Source: Pantoea eucalypti (GTDB taxonomy: Bacteria > Pseudomonadota > Gammaproteobacteria > Enterobacterales > Enterobacteriaceae). Taken from it: 64,000 nt of DNA. The notes below the pieces were generated by a model. That model did no database searches. It had not been told where the DNA came from and saw only the letters and a list, made by a program, of their open reading frames with translations. Location of the stretch: positions 1,178,001 to 1,242,000 of the forward strand of contig NZ_CP045720.1 of assembly GCF_009646115.1 (NCBI RefSeq), in the 5' to 3' direction. The position numbers and the translations under genes were made by a program. Of the stretch, positions 44,274 through 54,185 are shown piece by piece; within the stretch, counting starts at the first letter, position 1; every line of letters begins with the position of its first letter.

Positions 44274-44900
44274 TTATGATTTACTATAGGTATTTGCTTT
44301 GATGACAAAATAAACAGGTTTATAATACCAACCACGAAGAAACCAATGACCTCTACCGGGTTTTCTTTTAAGTTTCTCCATAACATCGATTGCATCTTCC
44401 CAAGTAATAGGGTGGCTATCCTTCTTAATGGTATTGCAAATATCCTCTTGCTCTATTATTTTAATTGGCTGTGTAAAATAAATTGAATGTTCTCCCCCAT
44501 TCTCTTCCGTCAAAAATAAAACTTCTTGATTAACTGATTCATTTTTAGGGATGTTAATCCAAATTTTTTTTGAGTCACTGAGTTCATATATGTTTTTAGC
44601 AAGTGGGAAACCGCAAAAAACAGTTATGGGCATATTTTTAGCAGCAGCGTTAAATTCAAATATATAGTTATTTATCTTCCCTTGAAGTATGTGGTTTTTC
44701 TTTGTGTCTACTTTGGGTCTACGTGAAAAGAAGGCAACTAAGTATACATTTTCATTGCCATGCAAATGTTTTGAAGTTAAATTACCCTCTCTTGTCTTCC
44801 AGTATTGGATTGGTGCGTTTTCACCCAAGCTTTTAATTAGCTTTGAAAATTCTGGAACTAAAGAAAATTCGACTGTTTTTTCAGAACAAAAACTTATCAT
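44274..44900 (-). CDS. Hypothetical 208-residue protein
   Basis: Not recognised. It is a soluble, beta-rich looking protein without signal peptide or membrane segment; the C-terminal third has the segment DVMEKLKRKPGRGHWFLRGW. The ATG has a GAGAG site. It lies between the third toxin gene and a DUF4236 gene in the same direction. It may be part of the cargo of unit 3. Confidence 0.5.
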   Translation of the reverse strand: MISFCSEKTVEFSLVPEFSKLIKSLGENAPIQYWKTREGNLTSKHLHGNENVYLVAFFSRRPKVDTKKNHILQGKINNYIFEFNAAAKNMPITVFCGFPLAKNIYELSDSKKIWINIPKNESVNQEVLFLTEENGGEHSIYFTQPIKIIEQEDICNTIKKDSHPITWEDAIDVMEKLKRKPGRGHWFLRGWYYKPVYFVIKANTYSKS

Positions 44901-44960
44901 ATTTGGTTTCTCTCAGGATTTGAATGGGAAATATTACACTAATTATTAGATAAAATATGG

Positions 44961-46142
44961 CTAGGTGAGTGATTTTTGATAGTTTTTAAAAAAATCAACA
45001 AAATTTCTTGCTACGTAAGCGTTAGATACCATGTATTCTTCTGTTACACCACTTTGAGACTGGAATGTAATATTTCCATAAATGCAAATCGGAATTTGAT
45101 AATTATCTTTAAATCTACGATCAGGAGAGCCATTCTTGTTCGTCTTAGCCCAAGTATAGCCAGCTATTTCTGTATCCTTAGGAACATCTTCTTCCTCATG
45201 AAATCCATGAGCCTCACAATTGATGTCTAACTCTCTTATATCTACTAAAGCAAATGCCCCATCTACACGCGGGATCACAGCAACACCTGGATAGAGCAAA
45301 ATATCGTCACCATTGATATTTTCAAAGCGCATCGCCCTTCCTTCGAACTGAATAAGCTCAGTAGAGCTGTAACCGAAAGTTACGGGATGACGATTTACAG
45401 TTCTCGTTGCGAGAGTTCTTTCCGCAAACTGATCAGTAGACTTATCGGCGGTTATATCCCATTTTTTCATACTGGACTTCAAAGCGTCAAATGCACGAAC
45501 CATTGCTGCATATGCTCGCTGTGAAGCATCACTGCTTTCGAAGTTTATTGCGATTTTGGTGTTTTCTTCCCACAATTTTAAACGAGATATTTCGGTCTGC
45601 GTTTGAGGTAACTTCATCTCAAGTTCAGCAATGCTTTTCTTATAAAACCATCGGAAAAAACTTGATTTCCGACGTGTTAATTCTTTTTTTTGCATTGATT
45701 CTTCTGCAAGAGCTTCTTTCAAATCAGACTTTACTTCCTCTCTTTGCTCTCGTGCTTTAGCAATTAAATCTCTCAAAGGTAAAAGTGAGGTACTTGTTAA
45801 AACTTCAACTGATGCACTTGATATCTCATTCATACCGAATTGAGGCATATATATTTTTGCATTGGAAGGAATGTTGTCATCAAATGATTGCGGTATATTG
45901 AATAAATGCTTTTGGGATGCAATATCTGGCTCTTCAATGATTGAAGGTTTGGTTTCGTAGGGTATAGTCGATGTAGAATATGATAAACCCGAACCAGGCA
46001 ACCCAAATGTTGCTTTTACCCCTCTTTGTCCGAAATTAACCGTTGCTCCAGGCACTCCTATACTTGCGCTAATACCACTTTTGGAAATGTTAAGACGGAC
46101 TCCAGGAAAGAGGGTAAATGTTTTTCTGAAGCGGAGAGACAT
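44961..46142 (-). CDS. DUF4236 domain protein
   Basis: The 393-residue protein starts with the DUF4236 signature (MSLRFRKTFTLFPGVRLNIS, then GISASIGVPGATVNFG and GLPGSGLSYS, residues 1-60). A charged coiled-coil region (about 128-200) and a C-terminal domain of about 190 residues follow. DUF4236 modules occur at the start of many phage- and island-encoded proteins; the function is unknown. The ribosome site AAGGA is 7 bases from the ATG. Confidence 0.75.
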   Translation of the reverse strand: MSLRFRKTFTLFPGVRLNISKSGISASIGVPGATVNFGQRGVKATFGLPGSGLSYSTSTIPYETKPSIIEEPDIASQKHLFNIPQSFDDNIPSNAKIYMPQFGMNEISSASVEVLTSTSLLPLRDLIAKAREQREEVKSDLKEALAEESMQKKELTRRKSSFFRWFYKKSIAELEMKLPQTQTEISRLKLWEENTKIAINFESSDASQRAYAAMVRAFDALKSSMKKWDITADKSTDQFAERTLATRTVNRHPVTFGYSSTELIQFEGRAMRFENINGDDILLYPGVAVIPRVDGAFALVDIRELDINCEAHGFHEEEDVPKDTEIAGYTWAKTNKNGSPDRRFKDNYQIPICIYGNITFQSQSGVTEEYMVSNAYVARNFVDFFKNYQKSLT

Positions 46143-46307
46143 AAGTAATTCCTTGAGATAGTGAGTTAAGGAGTGATAATTGTTAACCCCTTAACTCATT
46201 AATATTTTAGTGCCAAGTTTGAAAATATATTAAAATCGCTCGCAAAATTCTATTTTTAATGCTAAAAACTTTTCAGTATTAGTTTCTTTTAATAAGAATT
46301 TTTATTA

Positions 46308-46955
46308 TCAATTCGACTGTAATGCGCTATTTTCAATGAAGGTTTTACGAGCAACATTTCCAACGATATTGGTTGAAACACCATCGAAAGTGCCCCCTAT
46401 GATCCCGCCTACAATAGGTATCATCTTGCCCAAGTTTATAGCTCCTTTTTCACCAAACTTCGTCAGCAGTCTAAAACCGACCTGCTTATTGATGGCAAAA
46501 ATGGTTTCTTTTGAAATACTTTTGATCAACTGAGTGGACATTTTGGAACCAATGATGATACCCGTGCTTTTGAGTATATCTTTTGCGGCATTCCCAGCAA
46601 GGCAGCTATAGACAATGGTTTTTACGCGATCATCTTTCACATCATATCCGCCCATGAGAGCGATAGCCGTGATCATGCGGATTTGAACGTAAATGACAGT
46701 AGCTATGCTTGCGGGGATTGCTACAGGGAGGGTGATGATTCCCCCAAGGCCGGAGACAAATCCTGTTGTGGCTGATTTAGTATTTTGCCATCGAATGAGG
46801 GAGTTTACTTTTTCAACTAAAGTGTCATCACCCCTTAGATAGCTTTCCGCCATTTCATATGCCGAGTCTGTTCCTGGTATGCTTCCATCCAGAGCCTTAT
46901 CGTAGGCCCAGTTCAGAGCCTGCATGATTTTACCTTCGTTTAACGCTTCAGCCAT
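46308..46955 (-). CDS. EcsC-family protein
   Basis: The 215-residue protein shows the EcsC-like block GGIITLPVAIPASIATVIYVQIRMITAIALMGGYD near residues 70-105, with hydrophobic helices there and a Gly-rich C-terminal segment (IPIVGGIIGGTFDGVS). EcsC proteins are found with ABC exporters and in islands; the function is unclear. It lies between a DUF4236 gene and a DUF4755 gene, all on the minus strand. Confidence 0.7.
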   Translation of the reverse strand: MAEALNEGKIMQALNWAYDKALDGSIPGTDSAYEMAESYLRGDDTLVEKVNSLIRWQNTKSATTGFVSGLGGIITLPVAIPASIATVIYVQIRMITAIALMGGYDVKDDRVKTIVYSCLAGNAAKDILKSTGIIIGSKMSTQLIKSISKETIFAINKQVGFRLLTKFGEKGAINLGKMIPIVGGIIGGTFDGVSTNIVGNVARKTFIENSALQSN

Positions 46956-47091
46956 TCTAAGTCCCTATTGAAATTTTATGAAAACATAGAACTTATCGGA
47001 ATGGTTAAGTTTATCTTTACAGTTGAGAAATAAAAAAAAACCAATCAACCGATTGGTTTGTTTAAGTTACTGATAAATAATATATTAAAGT

Positions 47092-47673
47092 TTATCTATT
47101 AATTGTGTTGTCAAAAATATGCATCCAGCGCTTAAGTTGTAGTTCCGTATCCCGGATGCCTTCTTGTGAGTTGAAGTCACCTTTTTGAGGAAAGAACATT
47201 ACTCTCCATTCTGGATACTGAACATCGTCCACTGCGATGTAAAAGCCCGATTCTCTGAAATCATGAGTGCGGTCGAGTTCTTTGTTGATACCAGCCCGTT
47301 CTCTCGTAGTAGACAAATTGTATCGCCACTCTTTGATTGCTGAGAACGGATAGGTCTTTTGTTTGTTCTCTTCCTTGAGATGGATAAGTCCTCTTTGCTG
47401 GTCGAGCTTCATAAAAGTGGAACCAAACTCATGACTCCACATACCGTCTTGCTCGCCAAAATGGTCTCTGGTGCTGGCATTCCACTTTTTGATACGGAAT
47501 TTTTTATAAGCAAACATCAAGAGCATGATGCTCGCGAAAACCCATACGATTGCAAGCTGGACCAACCCCTGAATTCCAGAGAAATAGAAAATGACAATCG
47601 GCAGTGCAATAGCAATCCACACCCGTTTCATCATAAGGAAGTTGGGTTGTTTTACTTCAGTTGTTGCTGTCAT
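47092..47673 (-). CDS. DUF4755-like membrane protein, copy 2
   Basis: The 193-residue protein has two N-terminal membrane helices (about 17-47) and the shared DGMWSHEFGSTFMK, FSAIKEWRYN, ESGFYIAVDDVQYPEWRV and DTELQLKRWMHIFDN blocks of the gene at 33597. The start at 47673 has a GGAAG site; the frame is open 16 codons further. Together with the remnant at 28390 it makes three copies in the island, two of them just downstream of a relaxase gene. Confidence 0.65.
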   Translation of the reverse strand: MTATTEVKQPNFLMMKRVWIAIALPIVIFYFSGIQGLVQLAIVWVFASIMLLMFAYKKFRIKKWNASTRDHFGEQDGMWSHEFGSTFMKLDQQRGLIHLKEENKQKTYPFSAIKEWRYNLSTTRERAGINKELDRTHDFRESGFYIAVDDVQYPEWRVMFFPQKGDFNSQEGIRDTELQLKRWMHIFDNTINR

Positions 47674-47830
47674 AGATTCTTCCAAGGTTAGTTTCACAGA
47701 ATCGAAGGCGCACGTATGCATCAGCTTATTCTGCTGATAAATCAGTGTGCTATGTGGTTTCGTTTGAAGTTACATTACGGCTTGGAAATGGGGTCTAGCA
47801 AATCATTTGTACCGATCGATCGGTTTCATT

Positions 47831-47849
47831 TGATAGTTTATACCTATCA
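47831..47849. promoter_or_regulatory. Operator-like repeat upstream of DUF4755, copy 2
   Basis: TGATAG-TTTATAC-CTATCA, with ACCGATCGATCGGT (a perfect 14-bp palindrome) just to the left. It corresponds to 34359-34377. Confidence 0.5.
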
Positions 47850-47969
47850 CGAATATTTTATTGATCAGTAATAACGATCGATCGATTTTGCCTATCGATT
47901 TGAAAAAGAATGAAAATAGTTATAGGGTTTGACTTAGTGAGTGGTTTTAACTCACTGAAAACTAGCTCT

Positions 47970-49070
47970 TTAAGGTCGTTTGAAAACGTTTTTTAACGCT
48001 GAATTTTCAAAATTTACCTCAAAAATCTCTGGTGCCTCAGAGTTGCCGGTTCTTATTGCTGTATAGATGACATTTCTTTTTAGGGGATTGATAATCGTTG
48101 AGCCAACAGCTTTTAAACTGGCAACAAGCTCCTCAAGATAAGGTATCCACTGCAACCAGCGAGACCGGATATGTTCTCTGGAATTTGCCGTAAGGGGTGT
48201 AGCAGTGGGATGAACTTCAATGGGATTCAAAAAGTTTTCTTTGTCGGCAATCGATACAGTAGCAACAGCCTCTGTAGGATCAGTCACGGTGATTCGCTTA
48301 CTCATGTTTGACCAACTGTATGCCTTACCGAGCTGTGATGCCTTAAAAGCGACTCCCTGATGCTCAAATGAAAAACCGTTCATCTTGCCAGTAGATGCGA
48401 TGTTTGCTTTCGCTGATATGTTCTGCTTTTGTAATTCATATATGAAGTCTTCGATAGTGATGGTATCGAAGAAGGTGAGGATCGCATCTACAGCTTCCTG
48501 TATCACTTTTTTAGAAGGTTTCTCTCCGGTCCTATCCTGCATCATCTTTTCATTACGAGTGAGCTTCCTTTGCTTCTTGGGCGGTTTAGTAGGAGAAGGA
48601 CCTTTCGTTCTGGTGAGCTGATGATCTTCTTCAAGCTCCTGAATGACACGAGTGCTCTTAAGGTTCTCGTTCCTGCCCAGGTAAAGCTGGCCATCTGCTA
48701 TAACGTTTATGCGAGAAGCAATAATATGTATGTGTTGTCCAGCTTCATCGTCATGGAGGACATAACAACGAAGGTGAGTGTCACAGAAGCCCATTCGCCT
48801 CATGTAGTCGTCAGCAATGTTCCTCCATTGTTGATTTGTGAGTGATTCACCGACAGGGAGACGAAGGGAGTTATGCCAAACTGGTTTCGTAACATCCTCT
48901 CTTAGCTTCTGAGTCTTTAAGAACTCGGCGGTCAGTTCGTCTACAGTAATTCCGACAAGATTGCCACCAATCACCATTGGTGTAGTCATATGATGAGGAG
49001 CAGGGGAAAGAGCATACGAGACGACTCCTCGGAATTTTTTACCCCTTTTTATTTTATTCATACCCTTCAT
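47970..49070 (-). CDS. mobA: Relaxase MobA-like, copy 2
   Basis: The 366-residue protein starts MKGMNKIKRGKKFRGVVSYA and has the relaxase His motif HDDEAGQHIHIIASRI near residue 115, DDYMRRMGFCDTHLRCYVLH before it and LYLGRNENLKSTRVIQELEE after it. The N-terminal half is close to that of the gene at 34461; the C-terminal region differs. A mobC-like gene ends 9 bp upstream. It should nick an origin of transfer near the mobC gene. Confidence 0.78.
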   Translation of the reverse strand: MKGMNKIKRGKKFRGVVSYALSPAPHHMTTPMVIGGNLVGITVDELTAEFLKTQKLREDVTKPVWHNSLRLPVGESLTNQQWRNIADDYMRRMGFCDTHLRCYVLHDDEAGQHIHIIASRINVIADGQLYLGRNENLKSTRVIQELEEDHQLTRTKGPSPTKPPKKQRKLTRNEKMMQDRTGEKPSKKVIQEAVDAILTFFDTITIEDFIYELQKQNISAKANIASTGKMNGFSFEHQGVAFKASQLGKAYSWSNMSKRITVTDPTEAVATVSIADKENFLNPIEVHPTATPLTANSREHIRSRWLQWIPYLEELVASLKAVGSTIINPLKRNVIYTAIRTGNSEAPEIFEVNFENSALKNVFKRP

Positions 49071-49079
49071 CTTGGATGA

Positions 49080-49472
49080 TCACTTTTCAAGTGTCAGCAG
49101 AGCATCTCTTACATGCGACAGTTTCAATTTTAAAGCGCTTACTTCCTGCGATAGTGGCTGAGCATCTTCGCCTCTGCGAAGCAGGAATGAAGTAAGATCA
49201 TTCAGTTTCTGTAGGGAACCAGTAAGCTGCTGCCAGGCTTCTTTGTTAATTTCGGGAACAGAAGGGGGAAGTTGCTTGAGAGCTGAAGATCTCAGCCAAC
49301 AGCTTTTGCTAAGCTGGCCTCTGGACTGGTTTACTTTGCTCAGCTCGACTTCGTTTAATCTGACAGTTACTGAGTGTTTGCGAAGACGATTAGGGGGTAA
49401 TTTTTTAACGGCAGGCTCATTGGTAAATGTAGAAGGAAACGCATCGTCGAACATAATATTGTTTTTTTTCAT
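49080..49472 (-). CDS. mobC: MobC-like mobilization accessory protein, copy 2
   Basis: The 130-residue protein carries a ribbon-helix-helix-like KHSVTVRLNEVELSKVNQSR and the shared PPSVPEINKEAWQQLTGSLQ of copy 1, then a helical C-terminus. The AGGAG site is 5 bases from the ATG, as in copy 1. It is directly upstream of mobA in one operon. Confidence 0.72.
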   Translation of the reverse strand: MKKNNIMFDDAFPSTFTNEPAVKKLPPNRLRKHSVTVRLNEVELSKVNQSRGQLSKSCWLRSSALKQLPPSVPEINKEAWQQLTGSLQKLNDLTSFLLRRGEDAQPLSQEVSALKLKLSHVRDALLTLEK

Positions 49473-49950
49473 ATCAACTCCTTTTGATATTTTTGATTAA
49501 TAGCAAATCCATATGCTATCTATAATAAATACCATAAAGATCAATCGCGTCAATGGGTTGGGGTTTGATTTTGGGGTTGCTTTGATCTTTCTTTTTCAAC
49601 CGAAGGGCAGAAAAACAAGGCAACTGAGCATCGCTCAGTTAGCCCTTGCTTCAAAGTAGCAGAAAGAAATTTAACGATTTAGTAATGGAAAAAACAAATG
49701 CAACTGATCATTTAATATATCTAAAAGATATTAAAACATTAATTAATATTCATTTACTAAAATTTGGTTTAAGTAGTAAGCGGTGATTTTTTGTTAACTA
49801 TATGAAATTTAAAGATAAAATTTATTGGTGAGTTTATTGAAACTTATTGACATACATTTGTTAGATCTGTAATTTATTAGGAATGTTCTTATTTTTCTGA
49901 AATGATCTCTATAAAGACTTAAGGGAATTTTCTATGATTGGTCAAAATTG
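49473..49950. other. Region between mobC copy 2 and the Pycsar operon
   Basis: Without a gene. The mobC-linked hairpin lies at 49615-49649 (AACTGAGC/GCTCAGTT core with CAAGG/CCTTG flanks), as upstream of copy 1. Near the right end a five-codon frame ATG ATT GGT CAA AAT TGA at 49934-49951 overlaps the Pycsar effector start as TGATG and could couple its translation. Confidence 0.45.
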
Positions 49951-50604
49951 ATGGATAAAGATAAAATTGAGCTGATTATCAAATCACTGACAAGGACCGA
50001 TAGTTATCTAAACTATGCAAATACTAAGTCAACCATATTATTAACATTGTCATCAGCTATCTTGACTATAGTTGGTGTTAACCTGTCAAAAGTGCTTCCG
50101 TGTGGAATTGAAGGATATAGTAATTTTTCATGGGTTTTATTTATAACATTCCTTATTTTAGGAGTGTTGCTTAACATCTTTTCAATTATTAAGTCGCTAG
50201 GTTCAATGGCTCCCTTTATTAAGGAAAGTAGCAGAGAGAACATTTTTTCTTTCGTTGATATTACTCATTACTACAAAAGTGGGGATGACTACTTTAATAA
50301 AATAGCCAATGAGAATTATTTAGATTTAGGAAGGCAGTTGTCAGTATTGAATTATACGCTATCAGAAGGGTTAATAAAAAAGTATAAAGGGCAAAAAGAA
50401 GCAGTTTTATATTTGAAGTTGTCACTTTTGTCTTTTTTAATGACGATATCATTTCCTTGGGTAGAGTATGCTTTGGGTTTATTTAATGATGAAGAGAGCG
50501 GAGTGATAATTTTAAGTCTTCTTGTTCTTTTGCTTCTATTAATTATCGTTATTTTGGTTGCCTTCATATTATACCTATTACTGATGGGAAGAAATAAAAA
50601 ATGA
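49951..50604 (+). CDS. Pycsar membrane effector (PycTM-like)
   Basis: The 217-residue protein has the Pycsar-effector layout: an N-terminal helix with DSYLNYANTKSTILLTLSSAIL, four hydrophobic segments (about 27-45, 55-78, 150-168 and 180-208), and a charged cytosolic part between. PycTM effectors respond to cyclic pyrimidine nucleotides and disrupt the inner membrane during phage infection. It overlaps the cyclase start by 4 bp. Here the effector gene comes first, the reverse of the order usually described. The start is taken as the ATG at 49951. Confidence 0.75.
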   Translation: MDKDKIELIIKSLTRTDSYLNYANTKSTILLTLSSAILTIVGVNLSKVLPCGIEGYSNFSWVLFITFLILGVLLNIFSIIKSLGSMAPFIKESSRENIFSFVDITHYYKSGDDYFNKIANENYLDLGRQLSVLNYTLSEGLIKKYKGQKEAVLYLKLSLLSFLMTISFPWVEYALGLFNDEESGVIILSLLVLLLLLIIVILVAFILYLLLMGRNKK

Positions 50605-51998
50605 GCATCAAAGATCTGTATAAAAATTTAAACTCAGACATTGAAAAAATATCTAAAAGAAGTAAGTCAGAAAGCTATGATTTCTTCAGCAAAAGAGCTT
50701 TTGACTCTGCGGGGATGGAGAATTTAGAGCCGGTATCGGAAAATACGAGAGATGTGGCCCTAGAAAGTTTTGACAAATCAATACTTGAAAGTGTTAATTC
50801 ACAGAGTGTTGTAATAAGAGATGGCTTAACACCAATCAATGATTATGAAGGTGTTCGTGGCTTACGGGAAGCTTTTGGTAAGCCTGAGAGACAGGAAGTG
50901 CCTGCAATAGGAACCCATCCTGAATTTAGAGGTTTAGAATTAAATAACACAACTAAGTTTGGTTATGTAGTCACAATGTTTGTAGATATAATAGGCTCTA
51001 CAAAACTTGGTCTCTCATACAGTCCTTCAGATGTATTTCTCTTTAAAAATAACATCATAACTGGAATTATTGAAACAATTAATGCATTTGACGGGCATGT
51101 GCATAGAATCATGGGAGATGCTGTCATGGCTTTTTTCCGAAGTAATGAAAACGAAGAACGCAATACATTAGAAAATAGTGCTATCGATGCCATTAATTGT
51201 GCAGCATATTTTATTGAAGTAATGAATGAAATAGTAGTGCCGCAAATAAAGGAAGTGGCAGACGAAAATATCGGTATCAGAATAGGTATTGATATAGGTG
51301 AAAGTGATTATGTTCTATGGGGTAATTATGGAATACCTGGTGTTAATGAAATAACTGCCACATCTTTTTATGTAGATATAGCATCTAAACTACAGCATAA
51401 GGCTCCTAAAAATTCCATTATGCTTGGCGAGAGTTTAGTAAAAAAATTAGGGCTTACTACTAATGATTACCTTGAATATAAAATGAAAAATAGTGAGCGG
51501 GATAGGTATGTCCTTGACTATACATCTAAAAATAAAAATAGATTACGGTATCGGCAGTATTTGCTGAATCAAGCCAAATACTTTTCACTCCTTCCGCACG
51601 GTGTTAAACCCTGTCGTATTAAAGTAGTGATTACTTATAGCAACGACGAATATGGATTTTCTAACAAACAGAATTATATAAGCTGTGGTTCAGTTGTTCC
51701 CAAAAACAAATGGATCAAGTTCCATGCTTTTTTTCATGAAGGTTATGGAGAGAACTATGAATCACTTAAATTCAAATTTCGTGTTGTGAACAATGGAGCT
51801 GAAGCCAGTAAAAAAAATAACAATGACAATCATGAAACTGAAATTACAAAGAAAGCTCATGAAAAAGAAAATGGTATATTTCATGCTTATCACCAAGAAA
51901 AAGCCTCTTATAAAGGGTTGCAGCATATGTATATTTCTGTAATTTCAAATGGAAATACAATAGAAGGGGAGTTTCCGTGCAGTATATTTATACAGTAA
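50601..51998 (+). CDS. Class III nucleotidyl cyclase of a Pycsar system (PycC-like)
   Basis: The 465-residue protein has an N-terminal region of 115 residues, a class III cyclase domain (about 118-290) with metal Asp129 in VTMFVDIIGSTKL and Asp173 in RIMGDAVMAFF, and a C-terminal domain (about 330-465) that resembles the AGS-C sensor (CRIKVVITYSNDEYGF). In Pycsar systems such cyclases make cCMP or cUMP on phage sensing. The base specificity cannot be read here. It forms an operon with the upstream membrane effector. Confidence 0.82.
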   Translation: MSIKDLYKNLNSDIEKISKRSKSESYDFFSKRAFDSAGMENLEPVSENTRDVALESFDKSILESVNSQSVVIRDGLTPINDYEGVRGLREAFGKPERQEVPAIGTHPEFRGLELNNTTKFGYVVTMFVDIIGSTKLGLSYSPSDVFLFKNNIITGIIETINAFDGHVHRIMGDAVMAFFRSNENEERNTLENSAIDAINCAAYFIEVMNEIVVPQIKEVADENIGIRIGIDIGESDYVLWGNYGIPGVNEITATSFYVDIASKLQHKAPKNSIMLGESLVKKLGLTTNDYLEYKMKNSERDRYVLDYTSKNKNRLRYRQYLLNQAKYFSLLPHGVKPCRIKVVITYSNDEYGFSNKQNYISCGSVVPKNKWIKFHAFFHEGYGENYESLKFKFRVVNNGAEASKKNNNDNHETEITKKAHEKENGIFHAYHQEKASYKGLQHMYISVISNGNTIEGEFPCSIFIQ

Positions 51999-52065
51999 TA
52001 TTATTTTAAATTAATCACCGCCCTGCAATCATTTAGATTAGTCTTTTTTTAAATCGGAGTTTTCA

Positions 52066-54183
52066 ATGTATATTAAAGAAATTTCAATAAGGAACTATAG
52101 GAATTTTTACAAGTCAAACTTCCATTTTTTGAAGGGGGCTGTCAATACAATTATCGGAGAAAATGCTTGTGGTAAGACAAACCTTTTCAATGCCATGAGG
52201 CTAATCTTGGATGATTCGCTTCCATTAAATTCTCGGATACTTTCCAGCGAAGATTTCAATCGAGGTTTGAAAGAACCATTTGGGCACTGGATTATTATTA
52301 CCTTATATTTTGATGATCTGAGTGAGTCTGAAGAAGAACAAGTAATTGCAAATTATTCTTTAAATGATGGTAACGATGAGTTAGGTACTGAAGGTAATTA
52401 TACTTTTGTATACCGCCCTAAATTTAATGTTAGACAAGATCTTTATGATTTGTCTTTAGCTAATGATAGTTTTGAGGCAAGAGAAGAGGCATTTTCAAAG
52501 TACACTTCCAATCATATTATCTCTAAAGAAACTTATGAGGCTGTAGCATTTGTTAGAACAAAAATAGATTTTACTAATGATGAAATCTATAAAGATATAG
52601 TTGGAGATTTCATAAATCTAAGTTTTTCAGATCCAAACGATGATGCTGAGAAGTTAGGTTGTAAAAAACCGCATTTCTTTTCTCTTGGAAGCGAGGTAGC
52701 TTGCACATATGTTAAGGCATTAAGGAATGTAGTTGCTGATTTAAAGTATTATAAAACAAACCCTTTATATAAACTTCTTACATTAAAAAGTAAACAGATT
52801 AATAGCAGTCCTGATGTTGTTGATGATGTAAAGGGAGTGAATGAAAAAATATCTTCTATACCTGAAATAAAAATGCTAAGCGAAAGGATTTCAGCCTCTT
52901 TGACTAATACGGTTGGTTCAACATATTCTCCAAAAATAATGGTGTCATCTCAGCTTCCAGAGGATTTCGTTGAACTTATACAGTCGCTCGGATTAGTTGT
53001 TGAAGATTCTTTAGATTATAATGGTTCAGGAAGATTAGACGATTTAAGCTTAGGTGGAGCTAATCTTATTTATCTCGCATTAAAACTTTATGAATATGAA
53101 GAGATTAGAGATACAGAAGAGCATATTACTCATTTTTTGTTGATAGAAGAACCTGAAGCACATATACATACTCACATCCAGAAAACTCTCTTTGATAATT
53201 TTAATTTTCAAAATACACAGGTGTTCGTTTCTACCCATTCTACGCAGATAAGCTCAGTATCAAATATATCCTCGATGAATGTTTTAGCACGTAAGAAAGG
53301 TTACACCGAAGTCTATAGACCTTCGAATGGTTTAAACATAAAAGAAATCTATTCGATTGAAAGATATCTCGACGCAATTCGCAGTGATTTGCTATTTTCC
53401 AAAAGTGTAATTTTGGTAGAAGGTGATGCTGAGCTTATTCTTATACCTACAATGATAAAGAAGGCTTTAGGTATAAGTTTAGATGAATTAGGTATAAGTC
53501 TCATAAAAGTTGATGGGACGGTATTCAAGCACTTAGCTAATCTTTTCCATAATGACAGGTTAAAAAGGCGGTGTGCTATATTAACAGATTTAGATTCAGC
53601 TTATGTTACTAAGGCTGATGATATTTTTGACTCTAAATTTGTGGAATCATTAGTGAATGCAGATATTGATGGTGCCCAACGGAAAGCTAAATTGGATGAA
53701 GATATTGAGCATAATGAGTATGTCTCAGCTTTTTATGCCGAGAATACATTTGAGACTGAATTGGTTAAATATGTAGAAAATAGCGAACTTTTTATCAATG
53801 TTATGAGGGAAAGTTATAGTAAAGAGTTTGAACTTAATAAAAATATAGGTGATATAAACTCAAGTGATATAAGAGTAAGATATAAAAGAGCTTTGAAATT
53901 TGCAAATAAAATCGGAAAAGGTTGGTTAGCTACAAGTATGGTCGAACATGTAACTGTTAATAATCGCATACCTGATTACATCCTAGAAGCTATTAAATAT
54001 GTGCTTATGGATAGGGATTTAATGCCGATCTATGAAAAAATGCTTTCTTATAATTTGTCTTTAATGAAAAAAGCTGGATGGGAAGAGGAAGAACAAATAT
54101 CCGCCAAGCACGGATTAAATAATAAAATTCAAGAGTATGGTCTCCATTGTTCTGACAGTTTTTATAGATTATGGGAGTTATAA
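52066..54183 (+). CDS. gajA: Gabija OLD-family nuclease GajA
   Basis: The 705-residue protein has an ABC-type ATPase domain with Walker A at residues 31-38 (GENACGKT), the LSLGGANLIYLAL signature, Walker B in LLIEEPEAHIHTHIQ and STHSTQIS, then a TOPRIM domain with ILVEGDAELILIP (about 450) and LTDLDSAY (about 508). GajA is the nicking endonuclease of Gabija and is inhibited by nucleotides until phage infection. It is longer than the 578-residue Bacillus GajA. GajB follows within 2 bp. GGAG lies 6 bases before the ATG. Confidence 0.88.
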   Translation: MYIKEISIRNYRNFYKSNFHFLKGAVNTIIGENACGKTNLFNAMRLILDDSLPLNSRILSSEDFNRGLKEPFGHWIIITLYFDDLSESEEEQVIANYSLNDGNDELGTEGNYTFVYRPKFNVRQDLYDLSLANDSFEAREEAFSKYTSNHIISKETYEAVAFVRTKIDFTNDEIYKDIVGDFINLSFSDPNDDAEKLGCKKPHFFSLGSEVACTYVKALRNVVADLKYYKTNPLYKLLTLKSKQINSSPDVVDDVKGVNEKISSIPEIKMLSERISASLTNTVGSTYSPKIMVSSQLPEDFVELIQSLGLVVEDSLDYNGSGRLDDLSLGGANLIYLALKLYEYEEIRDTEEHITHFLLIEEPEAHIHTHIQKTLFDNFNFQNTQVFVSTHSTQISSVSNISSMNVLARKKGYTEVYRPSNGLNIKEIYSIERYLDAIRSDLLFSKSVILVEGDAELILIPTMIKKALGISLDELGISLIKVDGTVFKHLANLFHNDRLKRRCAILTDLDSAYVTKADDIFDSKFVESLVNADIDGAQRKAKLDEDIEHNEYVSAFYAENTFETELVKYVENSELFINVMRESYSKEFELNKNIGDINSSDIRVRYKRALKFANKIGKGWLATSMVEHVTVNNRIPDYILEAIKYVLMDRDLMPIYEKMLSYNLSLMKKAGWEEEEQISAKHGLNNKIQEYGLHCSDSFYRLWEL

Positions 54184-54185
54184 TT

